Below, piece by piece: positions 8,574 through 16,882 of a stretch of DNA of 64,000 bases. This DNA comes from Microbacterium sp. B35-30. GTDB lineage: Bacteria; Actinomycetota; Actinomycetes; Actinomycetales; Microbacteriaceae. The notes under the pieces were generated by a model. The model had not been told where the DNA came from. It was given only the letters and a program-made list of their open reading frames with translations, and did no database searches. The translations under genes were made by a program, and so were the position numbers. How positions within the stretch are numbered: position 1 is the first letter of the stretch; each line of letters begins with the position of its first letter. Location of the stretch: contig NZ_MWLQ01000018.1 in the NCBI RefSeq assembly GCF_010634855.1, positions 62,001-126,000 on the forward strand, in the 5' to 3' direction.

Positions 8574-10271
8574 TCAGCCCTTCGAGGGGTCCTTCAGACC
8601 GACGATGGTGAGATCGGTCATGTTGGTGCTCGGGTAGTAGCCGGCGATGTTCGTTCCCGGCAGGAAGATCCCGTTCTCGAACACCAACGGTGCGATCGGA
8701 GCGAGCTCCATGATCTGCTCGTCGAGGTCGCCCCACGCGGCGTTGGCCGCCTCGACGTCGGTCATGGCACGCACCTCCGCGATCCGCTCGTTGACGGCGG
8801 GGTCGTCGAGCTGGGCGAGGTTCTGGTTGCCCTTCTCGGTGATCATCGCGCCGTCGAACAGCGGCGGGATGAACGTACTCGCGCTCGACGCCCAGTCAGG
8901 GCACCATCCCGTGATGGCGGCGTCGTTCTGCTTGGCGGGGGTGGCGATCGTCTCGTAGTAGATCGCGGTGTCGATCACGTTCAGGTTGACCGTGATCCCC
9001 ACCTTCTCGAGCGACTCCTGCACCGCTTCTGCCTGGGCCTGCATGGCGGGCTGCGAACGGATGTCGAGCGTGAACTCGAAGCCGTCGGCAAGGCCGGCCT
9101 CGGCCAGGAGCGCCTGGGCCTCTTCGGCGTTGCCGCCGTCCTCGTTCGCCGGGTAGAGGTCGAAGTCACGGTGGCCGTTCACCGCCGGCGGGATGATCGT
9201 GGTCGCGACGTCGGCCAGCTGGTTGCCGCCCGAGGCGTTCTGCACCGTGGTGCGGTCGAGCGCCCAGTTGACCGCCTGACGAACACGGACGTCGTCGAAC
9301 GGCTCCTTGGTCGTGTTCATCGACATGTACGTCGTGCAGAACGCCGGTGCCTTGATGGCACGCTCCTGCAGCTCCGGAGTCTGGATGCGCGGGAGTGCGG
9401 CGCCGCTGATCTTGCCGGCGATCGCGTTGACATCGTCGCCCTGGCCGGCGATCATGCGCTCCTCGATCGTCGCCGCATCGATCCCCATGTCGAACTGCCA
9501 CGCGTCCGGGTAGGCCTTGCGGACCTCGTCCGTCTCGGCGTTCCAGTGCTCGTTGCGCACCAGCTTGATGGTGCTGCCGGGCGTGTAGCTGTCGACCGTG
9601 TACGGTCCGGACGCGATGACGTCGTTGATGAACTCGTCGCCGCCGCCGCTGCCGACGGGGAAGGGCACCGCGTTCGACTGCGCCAGCACGTTGTCGAACT
9701 CGGGGAAGGGCGCCTTGAGGTGGAAGACGATCGTCTTCTCGTCGGGCGTCTCGATGGTGGGGATCTCGCCCGACACGTACGGGCCCTGGTAGTCGGCCGG
9801 AGCGTCGATGACGTTCTTCAGGTAGGGCGAGCCGATGCCGATCTGCGGGTCCCACGCTCGCGAGATGCCGAACTTGACCTCGGCCGACGTGATCGGGTCG
9901 CCGTCGTCGAATGCCAGGTCGTCCTTGAGCGTGTAGGTCCACTTCAGTCCGTCGGCGGACGCCGTGCCGAGGGACTCGGCGAGGTCGGGGACGATCGCAT
10001 TCGGGTCGTCGGCGTCACCGGCCGCCTGCATGGTGAGGCCGCGATACAGCAGGCGGTAGAACGCGTTCACCCCGCCGTCCCAGCCGCGGGCAGGGTCGAG
10101 ATACGAGAAGTCGGCGTTCTGCAGCATGTGCACGGTTCCGCCCTTCTGCGGGCCGTCGGTCGCGCCCTCGGTCGGCGCGGAGGATGTCGTTCCTCCCGAG
10201 CATCCGGCCAGCAGCAGGGCTGTGCTCAGGCCGGCGACGAGTAGTCCGGCGGCTCTCTTCTTGGCGGTCAT
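8574..10271 (-). CDS. peptide-binding lipoprotein, OppA/DppA type (SBP family 5)
   Basis: This 565-residue extracellular solute-binding protein captures the substrate for the importer. A short basic start (MTAKKR) and a hydrophobic stretch lead to the lipobox LLLAGC (Cys at about 24), so it should be anchored to the outer face of the membrane. The family 5 signature region is seen around LAESLGTASADGLKWTYTLK. It is the first gene of the eight-gene operon and lies divergently from the class V aminotransferase gene. The start at 10271 is preceded by a purine-rich GGAAGGA about 13 bases upstream. Ligand size and sequence cannot be read from the protein; proline-rich glycopeptides are proposed only from its operon partners. 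Confidence 0.93.
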   Translation of the reverse strand: MTAKKRAAGLLVAGLSTALLLAGCSGGTTSSAPTEGATDGPQKGGTVHMLQNADFSYLDPARGWDGGVNAFYRLLYRGLTMQAAGDADDPNAIVPDLAESLGTASADGLKWTYTLKDDLAFDDGDPITSAEVKFGISRAWDPQIGIGSPYLKNVIDAPADYQGPYVSGEIPTIETPDEKTIVFHLKAPFPEFDNVLAQSNAVPFPVGSGGGDEFINDVIASGPYTVDSYTPGSTIKLVRNEHWNAETDEVRKAYPDAWQFDMGIDAATIEERMIAGQGDDVNAIAGKISGAALPRIQTPELQERAIKAPAFCTTYMSMNTTKEPFDDVRVRQAVNWALDRTTVQNASGGNQLADVATTIIPPAVNGHRDFDLYPANEDGGNAEEAQALLAEAGLADGFEFTLDIRSQPAMQAQAEAVQESLEKVGITVNLNVIDTAIYYETIATPAKQNDAAITGWCPDWASSASTFIPPLFDGAMITEKGNQNLAQLDDPAVNERIAEVRAMTDVEAANAAWGDLDEQIMELAPIAPLVFENGIFLPGTNIAGYYPSTNMTDLTIVGLKDPSKG

Positions 10272-10331
10272 CTGTCGACCATTCCTTCCTCTTGCTCCGT
10301 TGCGTCGAGTGACTCAACAATGAAACAACAT

Positions 10332-10358
10332 GAAGGTGCAATGTACAACTGCACCTTC
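10332..10358. promoter_or_regulatory. operator-like inverted repeat in the divergent promoter region
   Basis: A perfect 9-bp inverted repeat, GAAGGTGCA and TGCACCTTC, is separated by nine bases that contain GTAC. It sits in the AT-rich gap between the peptide operon and the aminotransferase gene. No gene start or U-run follows, so a regulator binding site is more likely than a terminator. The cognate regulator is not obvious in the window. Confidence 0.5.
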
Positions 10359-10431
10359 TACTCAGATCGTTTTATCTCGCCGGACACTCGTCCTGCGATG
10401 GCTGTGACCGAATCGTCATCCTGGAGTTCGG

Positions 10432-11568
10432 ATGTTTACACCCGTGAAACACGCGGCAGGCGTTGCCCCGATGGATCACTACCTCGCGGCGTTCGCCGCA
10501 GTCCCCGGCCACCTGGACTTCGCACGGTTCGGTCCGCCCTCACGTCTCGTGTGCGAGGCCGCCGCGGACGTCTGGGGAGCCGCTGCGGCCGGCGACGTGG
10601 ACGAGGCGGGCGAAGACGACCGCGCACGTGAACAGGTCGAACGGCTGCTTGGCATGCCGGGGGCCGACGTCGCGCTGGTTCCGAGCACGTCCCTCGGCCT
10701 CTTCCATGTCGCCTTCGCGCTGCGCGGCGCCGAGGTGCTCGTGTCGCGGGGCGAGTTCCCCGCGAACCTGTACCCATGGTGGCGGGCCGAGGAGCTCGGG
10801 ATCCTGCGCGTGTGCGACATGCCCGCCGACCATCTCGAAGCCCCGGTCACCCCCGAGAGGGTCGCCCAGGCGCTGGGGACGGCGACGACGGCGGTGGCCG
10901 TGAGCGCGGTGGACTTCCGCACGGGGTGGCGCGCCGACCTCGCCGGCATCCGGGAGGTCATCGGCGACCGCCTGCTGATCGTGGATGCGATCCAGGCGGC
11001 GGGCGCCGTAGATCTTCCGTTCGCGCACGCCGACGTCGTGATCGCGGGCGGCCAGAAGTGGCTGCGTGCGGGCTGGGGCACCGGATTCGTCGCAGCGTCG
11101 CCTCGCGCCCTGGCCGCGATGGTGCCGCGGCTGAGCGGATGGACGGGCGTCGAGCGTTCGGGCGGATACGACGGGCTGCGGCATCTGTCTCTCCCCGGTG
11201 CGAAGCACCTGGGCCTCACGAACGGATCGCCCGCCTCCGCTCGCATGCTCGCGCGCGCTCTGGAGCTGATCGACACGGTCGGGGTCCGCGCGGTCGAGGA
11301 GCGGATCTCGGCCCGTGTCGACGCGCTGATCGCGGCGCTCGATGCGGCGGGAGTCGTGATCGTCTCGCCTCGCCGACCCGCCGACCGCGCCGGGATCGTC
11401 GTGGCGCGGTGGGCCGACGGGGCCGCCGCCGCGCGCCGCGCCCGGCTCGCCGAGCACGGCGTCGCGGTCACGGCGCACGGCCCGGACCGGCTCCGGTTCT
11501 CGGTCCACGCCACGACCGCGCTCGACGTGCTGCCGCGCGTGGCCGAGCTCGTGAGCATGCCCGTGTGA
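10432..11568 (+). CDS. class V PLP-dependent aminotransferase-like protein
   Basis: This 378-residue fold-type I PLP enzyme belongs to the class V group (cysteine desulfurase / isopenicillin-N-epimerase-like). The Schiff-base lysine lies in GGQKWL near residue 205, preceded by the PLP-binding aspartate in IVDAIQAAG (about residue 184). The chain is shorter than SufS-type enzymes and lacks the active-site cysteine loop of cysteine desulfurases that I would expect near the C-terminus. An internal ATG at 10471 could be the true start, giving MDHYLAAF. It is transcribed divergently from the peptide-transport operon and may process amino acids or amino sugars released by it, which is inference. 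Its stop is 11 bases from the convergent GH127 gene. Confidence 0.85.
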   Translation: MFTPVKHAAGVAPMDHYLAAFAAVPGHLDFARFGPPSRLVCEAAADVWGAAAAGDVDEAGEDDRAREQVERLLGMPGADVALVPSTSLGLFHVAFALRGAEVLVSRGEFPANLYPWWRAEELGILRVCDMPADHLEAPVTPERVAQALGTATTAVAVSAVDFRTGWRADLAGIREVIGDRLLIVDAIQAAGAVDLPFAHADVVIAGGQKWLRAGWGTGFVAASPRALAAMVPRLSGWTGVERSGGYDGLRHLSLPGAKHLGLTNGSPASARMLARALELIDTVGVRAVEERISARVDALIAALDAAGVVIVSPRRPADRAGIVVARWADGAAAARRARLAEHGVAVTAHGPDRLRFSVHATTALDVLPRVAELVSMPV

Positions 11569-11579
11569 CGAGCGGCACG

Positions 11580-13523
11580 TCAGCCGGCGGGGATCCACAC
11601 GCGCATCGTGGAGGGTCCCCGCTCGGCCCAATCGTGGTACGCCACGAGCGGGACCTCCACGGATGCGTGCGCGGGCGGTCCGCCACCGGGTTCGCCGTAC
11701 GGCCAGCCGCCGTCGTCCGCTCCGCGCGCGACCACCTTCACCCACACGCGTCCGTCGCGCTCGACCGGCTCGGCGCTGGCAGCCAACGCGACCTGCGCGA
11801 CGTCGTCGACGTCGCCGGGGCCGAGGTCCACCGACTCGAGCGCGAACACCTCGGGACCGCGCTCGATCACGAGGCACCCGCGCACGGCGTCGATGCGCTC
11901 GTCGGGGGCCGTCACGCGCGGCGCCATGGGCAGGTCGAGCTCCACGACGTCCCCCTCGCGGAACGCCCGGCGCACCTCGGCGGCCCCAGGAGGGAGATCG
12001 CGCTCCTCGGTGGCACCGCCGTCGGTCGGCAGGAGCCGCAGGCGCGCCCCCGCGGCCCACGCCGGAACGCGGAGGGTGAGCGTCCACGGGGCGTCGGGTG
12101 CGGCATCCGCTCGCGAGATCACACGGATCCGTCCCGACACCGGGTAGTCCGTCTCGACGTCGAGCGCGACGACGCGGCCGTCGGCGAGCGTCGTGCGCAC
12201 CGTCGACGGCGCGTACTGATGCAGCTGGACGCCGTCGTCGTCCGCGGTCGCGACGTAGGCGTCGAGGCTCGCGAGGGTGCGCGCCACGTTCGGCGGGCAG
12301 CACGACACCTCGAACCACGGCGCACGCAGCGACGACGACGCGCGGGGAGAGGTGGCGTCGGGCTCGGCCGGGATGCCGGGCACGCGCTGGTGCAGCGTGT
12401 TCGCGTAGAAGAACGAACGGCCGTCGGGCGCGGGCGACGTCGCCACGACGTTGAACAGGGTCCGCTCGATGAGATCGGCGTGGCGCGCATCGCCGTCCGC
12501 CAGCAGCAGGCGCCACGAGAACATGATCGAGCCGACGCCCGCGCACGTCTCCGAGTAGGCGCGGTCGGCCGGCAGCTCCCAGTCCTCTCCGAACGCCTCG
12601 TCCTGATGGTGCGAACCCTGGCCGCCTGTGATGTAGGTCCGCCGGGCGACCGTACGGTCCCACTGCCCGCGGAGCGCTCCGAGCAGCTCATCGTCGCCGG
12701 TGTCGACGGCGACGTCCGCGGCGCCCGCCGCCAGGTAGTTCGCGCGAACCGCGTGACCGCGCAGGGCCGTCGCGTCGCGCACCGGCACGTCGTCCTGGAA
12801 GTACTTGCGGCCCCATTCGATGTCATGAAGCGTGCCGCGTCCGTGGCGCTCGACGAACAGGCGCGCCTGCTCGAGGTAGCGCGGCTCGCGGGTCGCCCGG
12901 GAGAGTTCGGCGAGCCCGACCTCGACCTCGGCGTGGCCGCAGATCCCGTCGCGTCCGCCGGGCCCGAATTCCGCGCACACCAGGTCGGCGGCACGCACCG
13001 CGATGCGGAGCAACCCGTCGTCCGCACCCGGGCGGGTGCGTTCCCGGGCCACCGCCGCCTGGAAGAGGTGGCCGAGGCAGTACAGCTCGTGTCCCCACTC
13101 CAGATCGGACCACCGCGCGCCCTGCCCCGCGCGCCCGAACTGCGTGTTGAGGTATCCGTCCGCCTCCTGGGCCGCCGCGACACGACCGACGACGGCGCGC
13201 AGCCGCGCTTCGAGGTCGGCGTCGTCGGTGCGGCCGATCTCCCAGGCGAGCGCCTCGAGGTACTTGTACCCCTCGGAATCCGAGAACTCGCGTCCGCGGC
13301 GCCCTTCCGGCAGCGTGCCGGCCGCGGCGCGGTCGAAGTTGGCCAGCCAGCCCTCGGATTCCAGGCGGCTCTCGATGTGCGCGAGCGTGTTGCGGCCGTT
13401 GACCGTCTGCCGGTCGCCCCAGAAGCCGCCGGTGATGCGGACCTCCTGCTGGCCGAGGGGGCGGAGGCGGCCGCGCGTCGGGGCGACGGGCGCCTGGGGT
13501 GCGGTGGTGGTCTGCATGGTCAT
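11580..13523 (-). CDS. beta-L-arabinofuranosidase, GH127 (HypBA1-like)
   Basis: This 647-residue protein is close in length to HypBA1 of Bifidobacterium longum (658). The catalytic (alpha/alpha)6 barrel carries YSETCAG, giving the Glu-Thr-Cys zinc ligands, and SCCPPN, giving the Cys-Cys pair containing the nucleophile. WGHELYCLGHL is a further GH127 hallmark. It lacks a signal peptide, so it acts on imported oligosaccharide, releasing L-arabinose from beta-1,2-linked arabinofuranose units such as those on hydroxyproline in extensins. The start overlaps the stop of the sugar permease gene by ATGA; a second in-frame ATG (MQTTT) lies two codons further in. It is the last gene of the sugar ABC operon. 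Confidence 0.94.
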   Translation of the reverse strand: MTMQTTTAPQAPVAPTRGRLRPLGQQEVRITGGFWGDRQTVNGRNTLAHIESRLESEGWLANFDRAAAGTLPEGRRGREFSDSEGYKYLEALAWEIGRTDDADLEARLRAVVGRVAAAQEADGYLNTQFGRAGQGARWSDLEWGHELYCLGHLFQAAVARERTRPGADDGLLRIAVRAADLVCAEFGPGGRDGICGHAEVEVGLAELSRATREPRYLEQARLFVERHGRGTLHDIEWGRKYFQDDVPVRDATALRGHAVRANYLAAGAADVAVDTGDDELLGALRGQWDRTVARRTYITGGQGSHHQDEAFGEDWELPADRAYSETCAGVGSIMFSWRLLLADGDARHADLIERTLFNVVATSPAPDGRSFFYANTLHQRVPGIPAEPDATSPRASSSLRAPWFEVSCCPPNVARTLASLDAYVATADDDGVQLHQYAPSTVRTTLADGRVVALDVETDYPVSGRIRVISRADAAPDAPWTLTLRVPAWAAGARLRLLPTDGGATEERDLPPGAAEVRRAFREGDVVELDLPMAPRVTAPDERIDAVRGCLVIERGPEVFALESVDLGPGDVDDVAQVALAASAEPVERDGRVWVKVVARGADDGGWPYGEPGGGPPAHASVEVPLVAYHDWAERGPSTMRVWIPAG

Positions 13524-14416
13524 CCCTTGAAAGCTCCCGACATGAATCCTCGGACGTAGTGGCGCTGGAGCACGAGGAACAGAACGATGCAGGGGAGGGC
13601 CAGCACGACCACCCCCGCCTCCGTCGCCCCGTAGTCGATGACGCCCTGCACCTGCACGCGGAGGTTCGAGACCGCCAGCGGCAGCGTCATCCGGTTCGTG
13701 TCGGTGATGAGGATCAGCGGCGCCATGAAGTCGTTCCAGGCCGCCAGGAAGGCGAACATGCCGACGGTGATCAGCCCGGGTTTGACCGCCGGCAGCAGCA
13801 CGAGCCGGAGCGCTCCGAAGGTCGTCGCGCCGTCCACCAGGGCCGCCTCGTCGAGCTCGCGTGGGACAGACTCGAACGAGATCCGCATCATGAACATCGA
13901 GAACGGCAGCTGGAACATCGTGAGCACGATCGCGACGCCGACCAGGGAGTTGCTGAGCCCTACGGCGTTGAGGATCACGTAGAGCGGGATCAGCAGTGTC
14001 GTGTACGGCACCATCAGAATTGCGAGCACGGTGAGGAACAGCAGGTTCTTCCCCGGGAAGGAGAACCGCGCGAAGGCGTACCCGCCGAGGGTGGAGACGA
14101 CCAGGGTCAGCAGCACCGTCAGCAGCGCGACGAACGTCGAGTTGCCGAGGTACACCCAGATGCCCGCCTGGTAGTTGGCGAGTGCCGTGTAGTTGCCGAA
14201 TCCCCAGCCTTCCGGCTGGCTGGTGCCGGCTCGCGGGGCCACCGACGACACGGCGGTCCAGATGAGCGGGTAGAGGAACATGATCGCGAGTGCCGTGGTC
14301 AGCACGGCGTACGGGATGCCGAACACGATGCGCGCCGCGGGGGAGCGGCGCGCGCGGCCGCGCGCGGGCTGCACCTGGATGAGATGGGTGGAGGAGGGAA
14401 GGGTCTGTGCAGACAT
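13520..14416 (-). CDS. carbohydrate ABC transporter permease, MalG/family CUT1
   Basis: This 298-residue permease has about six membrane segments beginning near residue 34. The cytoplasmic EAA loop reads DEAALVDGATTFGALRLVLLP, which is CUT1-type and implies coupling to a shared MsiK-like ATPase, since no ATPase gene is in this operon. It is the inner-ring partner of the permease encoded at 14427-15362, ten bases upstream, and its stop overlaps the GH127 start. The likely substrate is an arabino-oligosaccharide, judged from the co-transcribed glycosidase. Confidence 0.93.
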   Translation of the reverse strand: MSAQTLPSSTHLIQVQPARGRARRSPAARIVFGIPYAVLTTALAIMFLYPLIWTAVSSVAPRAGTSQPEGWGFGNYTALANYQAGIWVYLGNSTFVALLTVLLTLVVSTLGGYAFARFSFPGKNLLFLTVLAILMVPYTTLLIPLYVILNAVGLSNSLVGVAIVLTMFQLPFSMFMMRISFESVPRELDEAALVDGATTFGALRLVLLPAVKPGLITVGMFAFLAAWNDFMAPLILITDTNRMTLPLAVSNLRVQVQGVIDYGATEAGVVVLALPCIVLFLVLQRHYVRGFMSGAFKG

Positions 14417-14426
14417 GGCGGGATCC

Positions 14427-15362
14427 TCAGTCCTCGTCCGTGCGGCGGAACGCCCGCAGCTGGAACACGTTGATGACGATGAGCGCCAGCAGCACGATCA
14501 CTGACAGCGCCGCGGCGATGCCGAGGTCGTTCTGGCCCTGGAAGGCGACGTTGTAGATCAGCTGCACGATCGTCATGGTGCTGTTGTCCGGTCCGCCCTT
14601 GGTGAGGATGTAGAACTGCTCGAATGCCAGGAGTGAGCCGGTGACGCATAGCACGATGGTGAGTGCGAACGTCGGCCGCAGCAGCGGAAGCGTGATGTCG
14701 CGGAACGTCTGCCACGCCGAGGCGCCGTCGATGCGCGCGGCCTCGTAGACGTCGTCGGGGATGGACTGCAGGCCCACCAGCATGAGCAGCATGTAGAAGC
14801 CGGCGTACCGCCACACGATGAGGAACACCGTCGACCACAGCGCGCCCTCGGGGGTGCCGAGGAACGTGAAGCCCCACGACTGCATGAGGTCGGCGAACGG
14901 ACCGGCGTACGGCGAGTAGAGCACGTAGAAGAGGAGGGATGCCGAGGCGAGACCGAGTGCGCTCGGCACGAGGAAGGACGTTCGCAGCAGCGACTTCCAC
15001 CGGGTCGACTCCTGCACCAGCATCGCGAGCCCGAGGCCCAGGCCGATGAGGAGGATCGTCGTGATCGCCGTGTACTTCAGGGTGAACCAGATGGCGTCCC
15101 AGAACAGGCGGTGGTCGACGGCGTCGACGTAGTTCTCGGGGAGGTTCCAGCCCTGGTTGCCCGAGAGCAGCGGCCAGTCGGATGCCGACATCTGCAGCAC
15201 GAGCAGCAGTGGCAGCAGGAAGACGAACACCACGAACAGGGTGGTCGGCGATGCGTAGAGCCACCCGCGCAGCGCCTCGCGCCGGGCGCGCGAAGAGCGG
15301 TGGGGCGAGGGGGCGGGCGTGGTCGGCGGACTCGTCGGCGGACTCAGCGTCTCGGCGGACAT
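14427..15362 (-). CDS. carbohydrate ABC transporter permease, MalF/family CUT1
   Basis: This 311-residue permease has a proline/serine-rich cytoplasmic N-terminus (about 1-30) and six predicted membrane segments. The EAA motif is visible in YEAARIDGASAWQTFRDITL. I chose the ATG at 15362, which gives MSAETLSPP; longer open reading through the preceding stem-loop is not supported. The operon order is binding protein, MalF-type, MalG-type, GH127. There is a 59-base gap to the binding-protein gene, filled by a strong stem-loop. Confidence 0.93.
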   Translation of the reverse strand: MSAETLSPPTSPPTTPAPSPHRSSRARREALRGWLYASPTTLFVVFVFLLPLLLVLQMSASDWPLLSGNQGWNLPENYVDAVDHRLFWDAIWFTLKYTAITTILLIGLGLGLAMLVQESTRWKSLLRTSFLVPSALGLASASLLFYVLYSPYAGPFADLMQSWGFTFLGTPEGALWSTVFLIVWRYAGFYMLLMLVGLQSIPDDVYEAARIDGASAWQTFRDITLPLLRPTFALTIVLCVTGSLLAFEQFYILTKGGPDNSTMTIVQLIYNVAFQGQNDLGIAAALSVIVLLALIVINVFQLRAFRRTDED

Positions 15363-15386
15363 TGGCGTTCGTTCTCCGGGGATGGG

Positions 15387-15416
15387 GGCGGTGGCCCGGT
15401 CGCCCGGGCCACCGCC
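15387..15416 (-). terminator. intercistronic stem-loop between binding protein and permease genes
   Basis: A perfect 13-bp stem, GGCGGTGGCCCGG with CCGGGCCACCGCC, closes a four-base loop just downstream of the binding-protein stop codon. There is no clear U-run. Such structures after binding-protein genes are known to stabilise the upstream message or partly terminate, giving more binding protein than permease. Confidence 0.7.
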
Positions 15417-15421
15417 GCGGC

Positions 15422-16720
15422 TCACTGCGCGAGGATCTCGGTGATGGCGTCGTTGTCGGTGTCGACCGTGTCGGTGCCTTCGAGCACGGCGTTGCGCACG
15501 AGCGTCAGCCACGGGCTGCCGGGTGCGTTGAACGCCTGCTGGAAGTTCAGCGCCACAGGGGTGTCACCCTGGGAGGCCACTTCGTTGATGGTCACGAGCC
15601 GCGGATCCTTCGCGGCGTACTCGTTGTCGGCGAAGTCCGCGCGTGAGACGACGTCGTTGTTCTTCGCGAGGACGTCCACCTGGGCCTCCTCAGACATCAG
15701 CCAGGTGAGGAAGTTCCAGGCCTGCGCGGCCTTCTTGGAGTCCTTCGAGATGCCGATGCCGTCGCCGCCGACGAAGGTCGAGGCGCCGCCGTCGACGCCG
15801 GGGATGCCTGCGACGCCGGTGTCGAACGGGGTCGAGGACAGCAGCGTCGCGGGGTAGAACATCAGGCCGACGTTGCCCTCGGTGAAGCCGGCGGTCCAGG
15901 TCGGGCCCGCCTCATCCTGCGAGCTGGGCAGCACGGCGCCCGACTCCCACAGATCGCGCCACGTGTCGTAGACCTCCTTGGCGGCGTCGTTCGCGAGCAG
16001 CGACTCGTGGCCGTCATCGCTCAGCACTTCTTCACCGGACGCCCAGATGCTCGGGAACCACGTGAAGACGAGGCATCCGCCGCAGTTCAGGCCGGTCGCC
16101 GTGCCGTACACGCCGTCCTTGCCGAGCGCCTGGATCTTCTTGGCCGCGTCGGCGTACTCCGCCATGGTGGCGGGTGCCTTCTCCGGGTCGAGTCCGGCCT
16201 CTTCGAAGAGCTCCTTGTTCCAGAACAGCATCGACAGGTCGAGCACGAAGGGCAGGACGTGCTCCTTGCCGTCGGCATCCGTCCCGGCCGAGAGGTGGCC
16301 CTGGTTGATCTGGTCCTTGTAGTCGAGGCCGTCGACCTGGGCGCTGAGGTCCTGGAACAGGCCTTGCTCGACCCAGTTGGGCACGTAGACGATGTCGGCG
16401 GCGAACAGGTCGGGCAGTCCGCCCGAGCCGGCAGCGGCGCCGACCTTGGCGACGTAGTCGTCGTTGGGCACGACGGTGAGCTCGACCTGGTTCTCGTGCG
16501 AGGCGTTGTAGGCGTCGACCAGCAGGTTCGCCTGCTTCTCGAGGGGTGCGCGGGTCCAGAGCGTGAGGGTCGTTCCGTCGTCCGTCCCCTCGGCCGGGAT
16601 GTCCTCCGCAGGCGTCGCCGCGCCACCGCCGGCGCAGCCGGCGAGGGCCACGAGGGCGCCTGAGAGGAGGAGTGCGGTCGCCGCGCGCCAGCCGGCGGCG
16701 CGACGTCGGGTGTTGGTCAT
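15422..16720 (-). CDS. extracellular sugar-binding lipoprotein, SBP family 1
   Basis: This 432-residue binding protein starts with a basic stretch and a hydrophobic core ending in the lipobox VALAGC (Cys about 29), indicating a lipoprotein on the outer membrane face. The CUT1 SBP fold is suggested by TLWTRAPLEKQANLLVDAYN and by MFYPATLLSSTPFDTG. It feeds the two permeases downstream. Its promoter contains a perfect LacI-type operator, so expression should be induced when the divergently encoded LacI regulator binds its sugar. Substrate is inferred to be beta-arabino-oligosaccharide from the GH127 gene in the same operon. Confidence 0.93.
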   Translation of the reverse strand: MTNTRRRAAGWRAATALLLSGALVALAGCAGGGAATPAEDIPAEGTDDGTTLTLWTRAPLEKQANLLVDAYNASHENQVELTVVPNDDYVAKVGAAAGSGGLPDLFAADIVYVPNWVEQGLFQDLSAQVDGLDYKDQINQGHLSAGTDADGKEHVLPFVLDLSMLFWNKELFEEAGLDPEKAPATMAEYADAAKKIQALGKDGVYGTATGLNCGGCLVFTWFPSIWASGEEVLSDDGHESLLANDAAKEVYDTWRDLWESGAVLPSSQDEAGPTWTAGFTEGNVGLMFYPATLLSSTPFDTGVAGIPGVDGGASTFVGGDGIGISKDSKKAAQAWNFLTWLMSEEAQVDVLAKNNDVVSRADFADNEYAAKDPRLVTINEVASQGDTPVALNFQQAFNAPGSPWLTLVRNAVLEGTDTVDTDNDAITEILAQ

Positions 16721-16797
16721 TGCAGTCTCCTTGGCTCGTCTTCGAGCGTGCGCGTGCAGGATCGCCGCGCCGCTGCCGTGATGGATCTCGAAAACAT

Positions 16798-16811
16798 CGA
16801 AATCGCTTTCG
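16798..16811. promoter_or_regulatory. LacI-family operator, site 1
   Basis: CGAAATCGCTTTCG is symmetric about a central CG (GAAANCGNTTTC pattern), the usual LacI-family operator form. It lies upstream of the sugar-binding protein gene and of the divergent LacI gene. Confidence 0.75.
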
Positions 16812-16854
16812 GCACGGTATCGTGAGAGATCACAAGCGGTCAAGACGTTGCTTC

Positions 16855-16866
16855 GATAACGTTTCC
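16855..16866. promoter_or_regulatory. possible LacI-family operator, site 2
   Basis: GATAACGTTTCC carries an AACGTT core with imperfect flanks and sits just before the LacI start. CGTTGC at 16846-16851 and GCAACG at 16867-16872 form a wider inverted repeat around it. It could serve autoregulation. Confidence 0.5.
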
Positions 16867-16882
16867 GCAACGAGGAGGGGTG

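Noticed and set aside
10776-13559. A 927-codon open frame across the aminotransferase gene and opposite the GH127 gene
   Set aside because: It spans two real genes in other frames and shows no recognisable domain.
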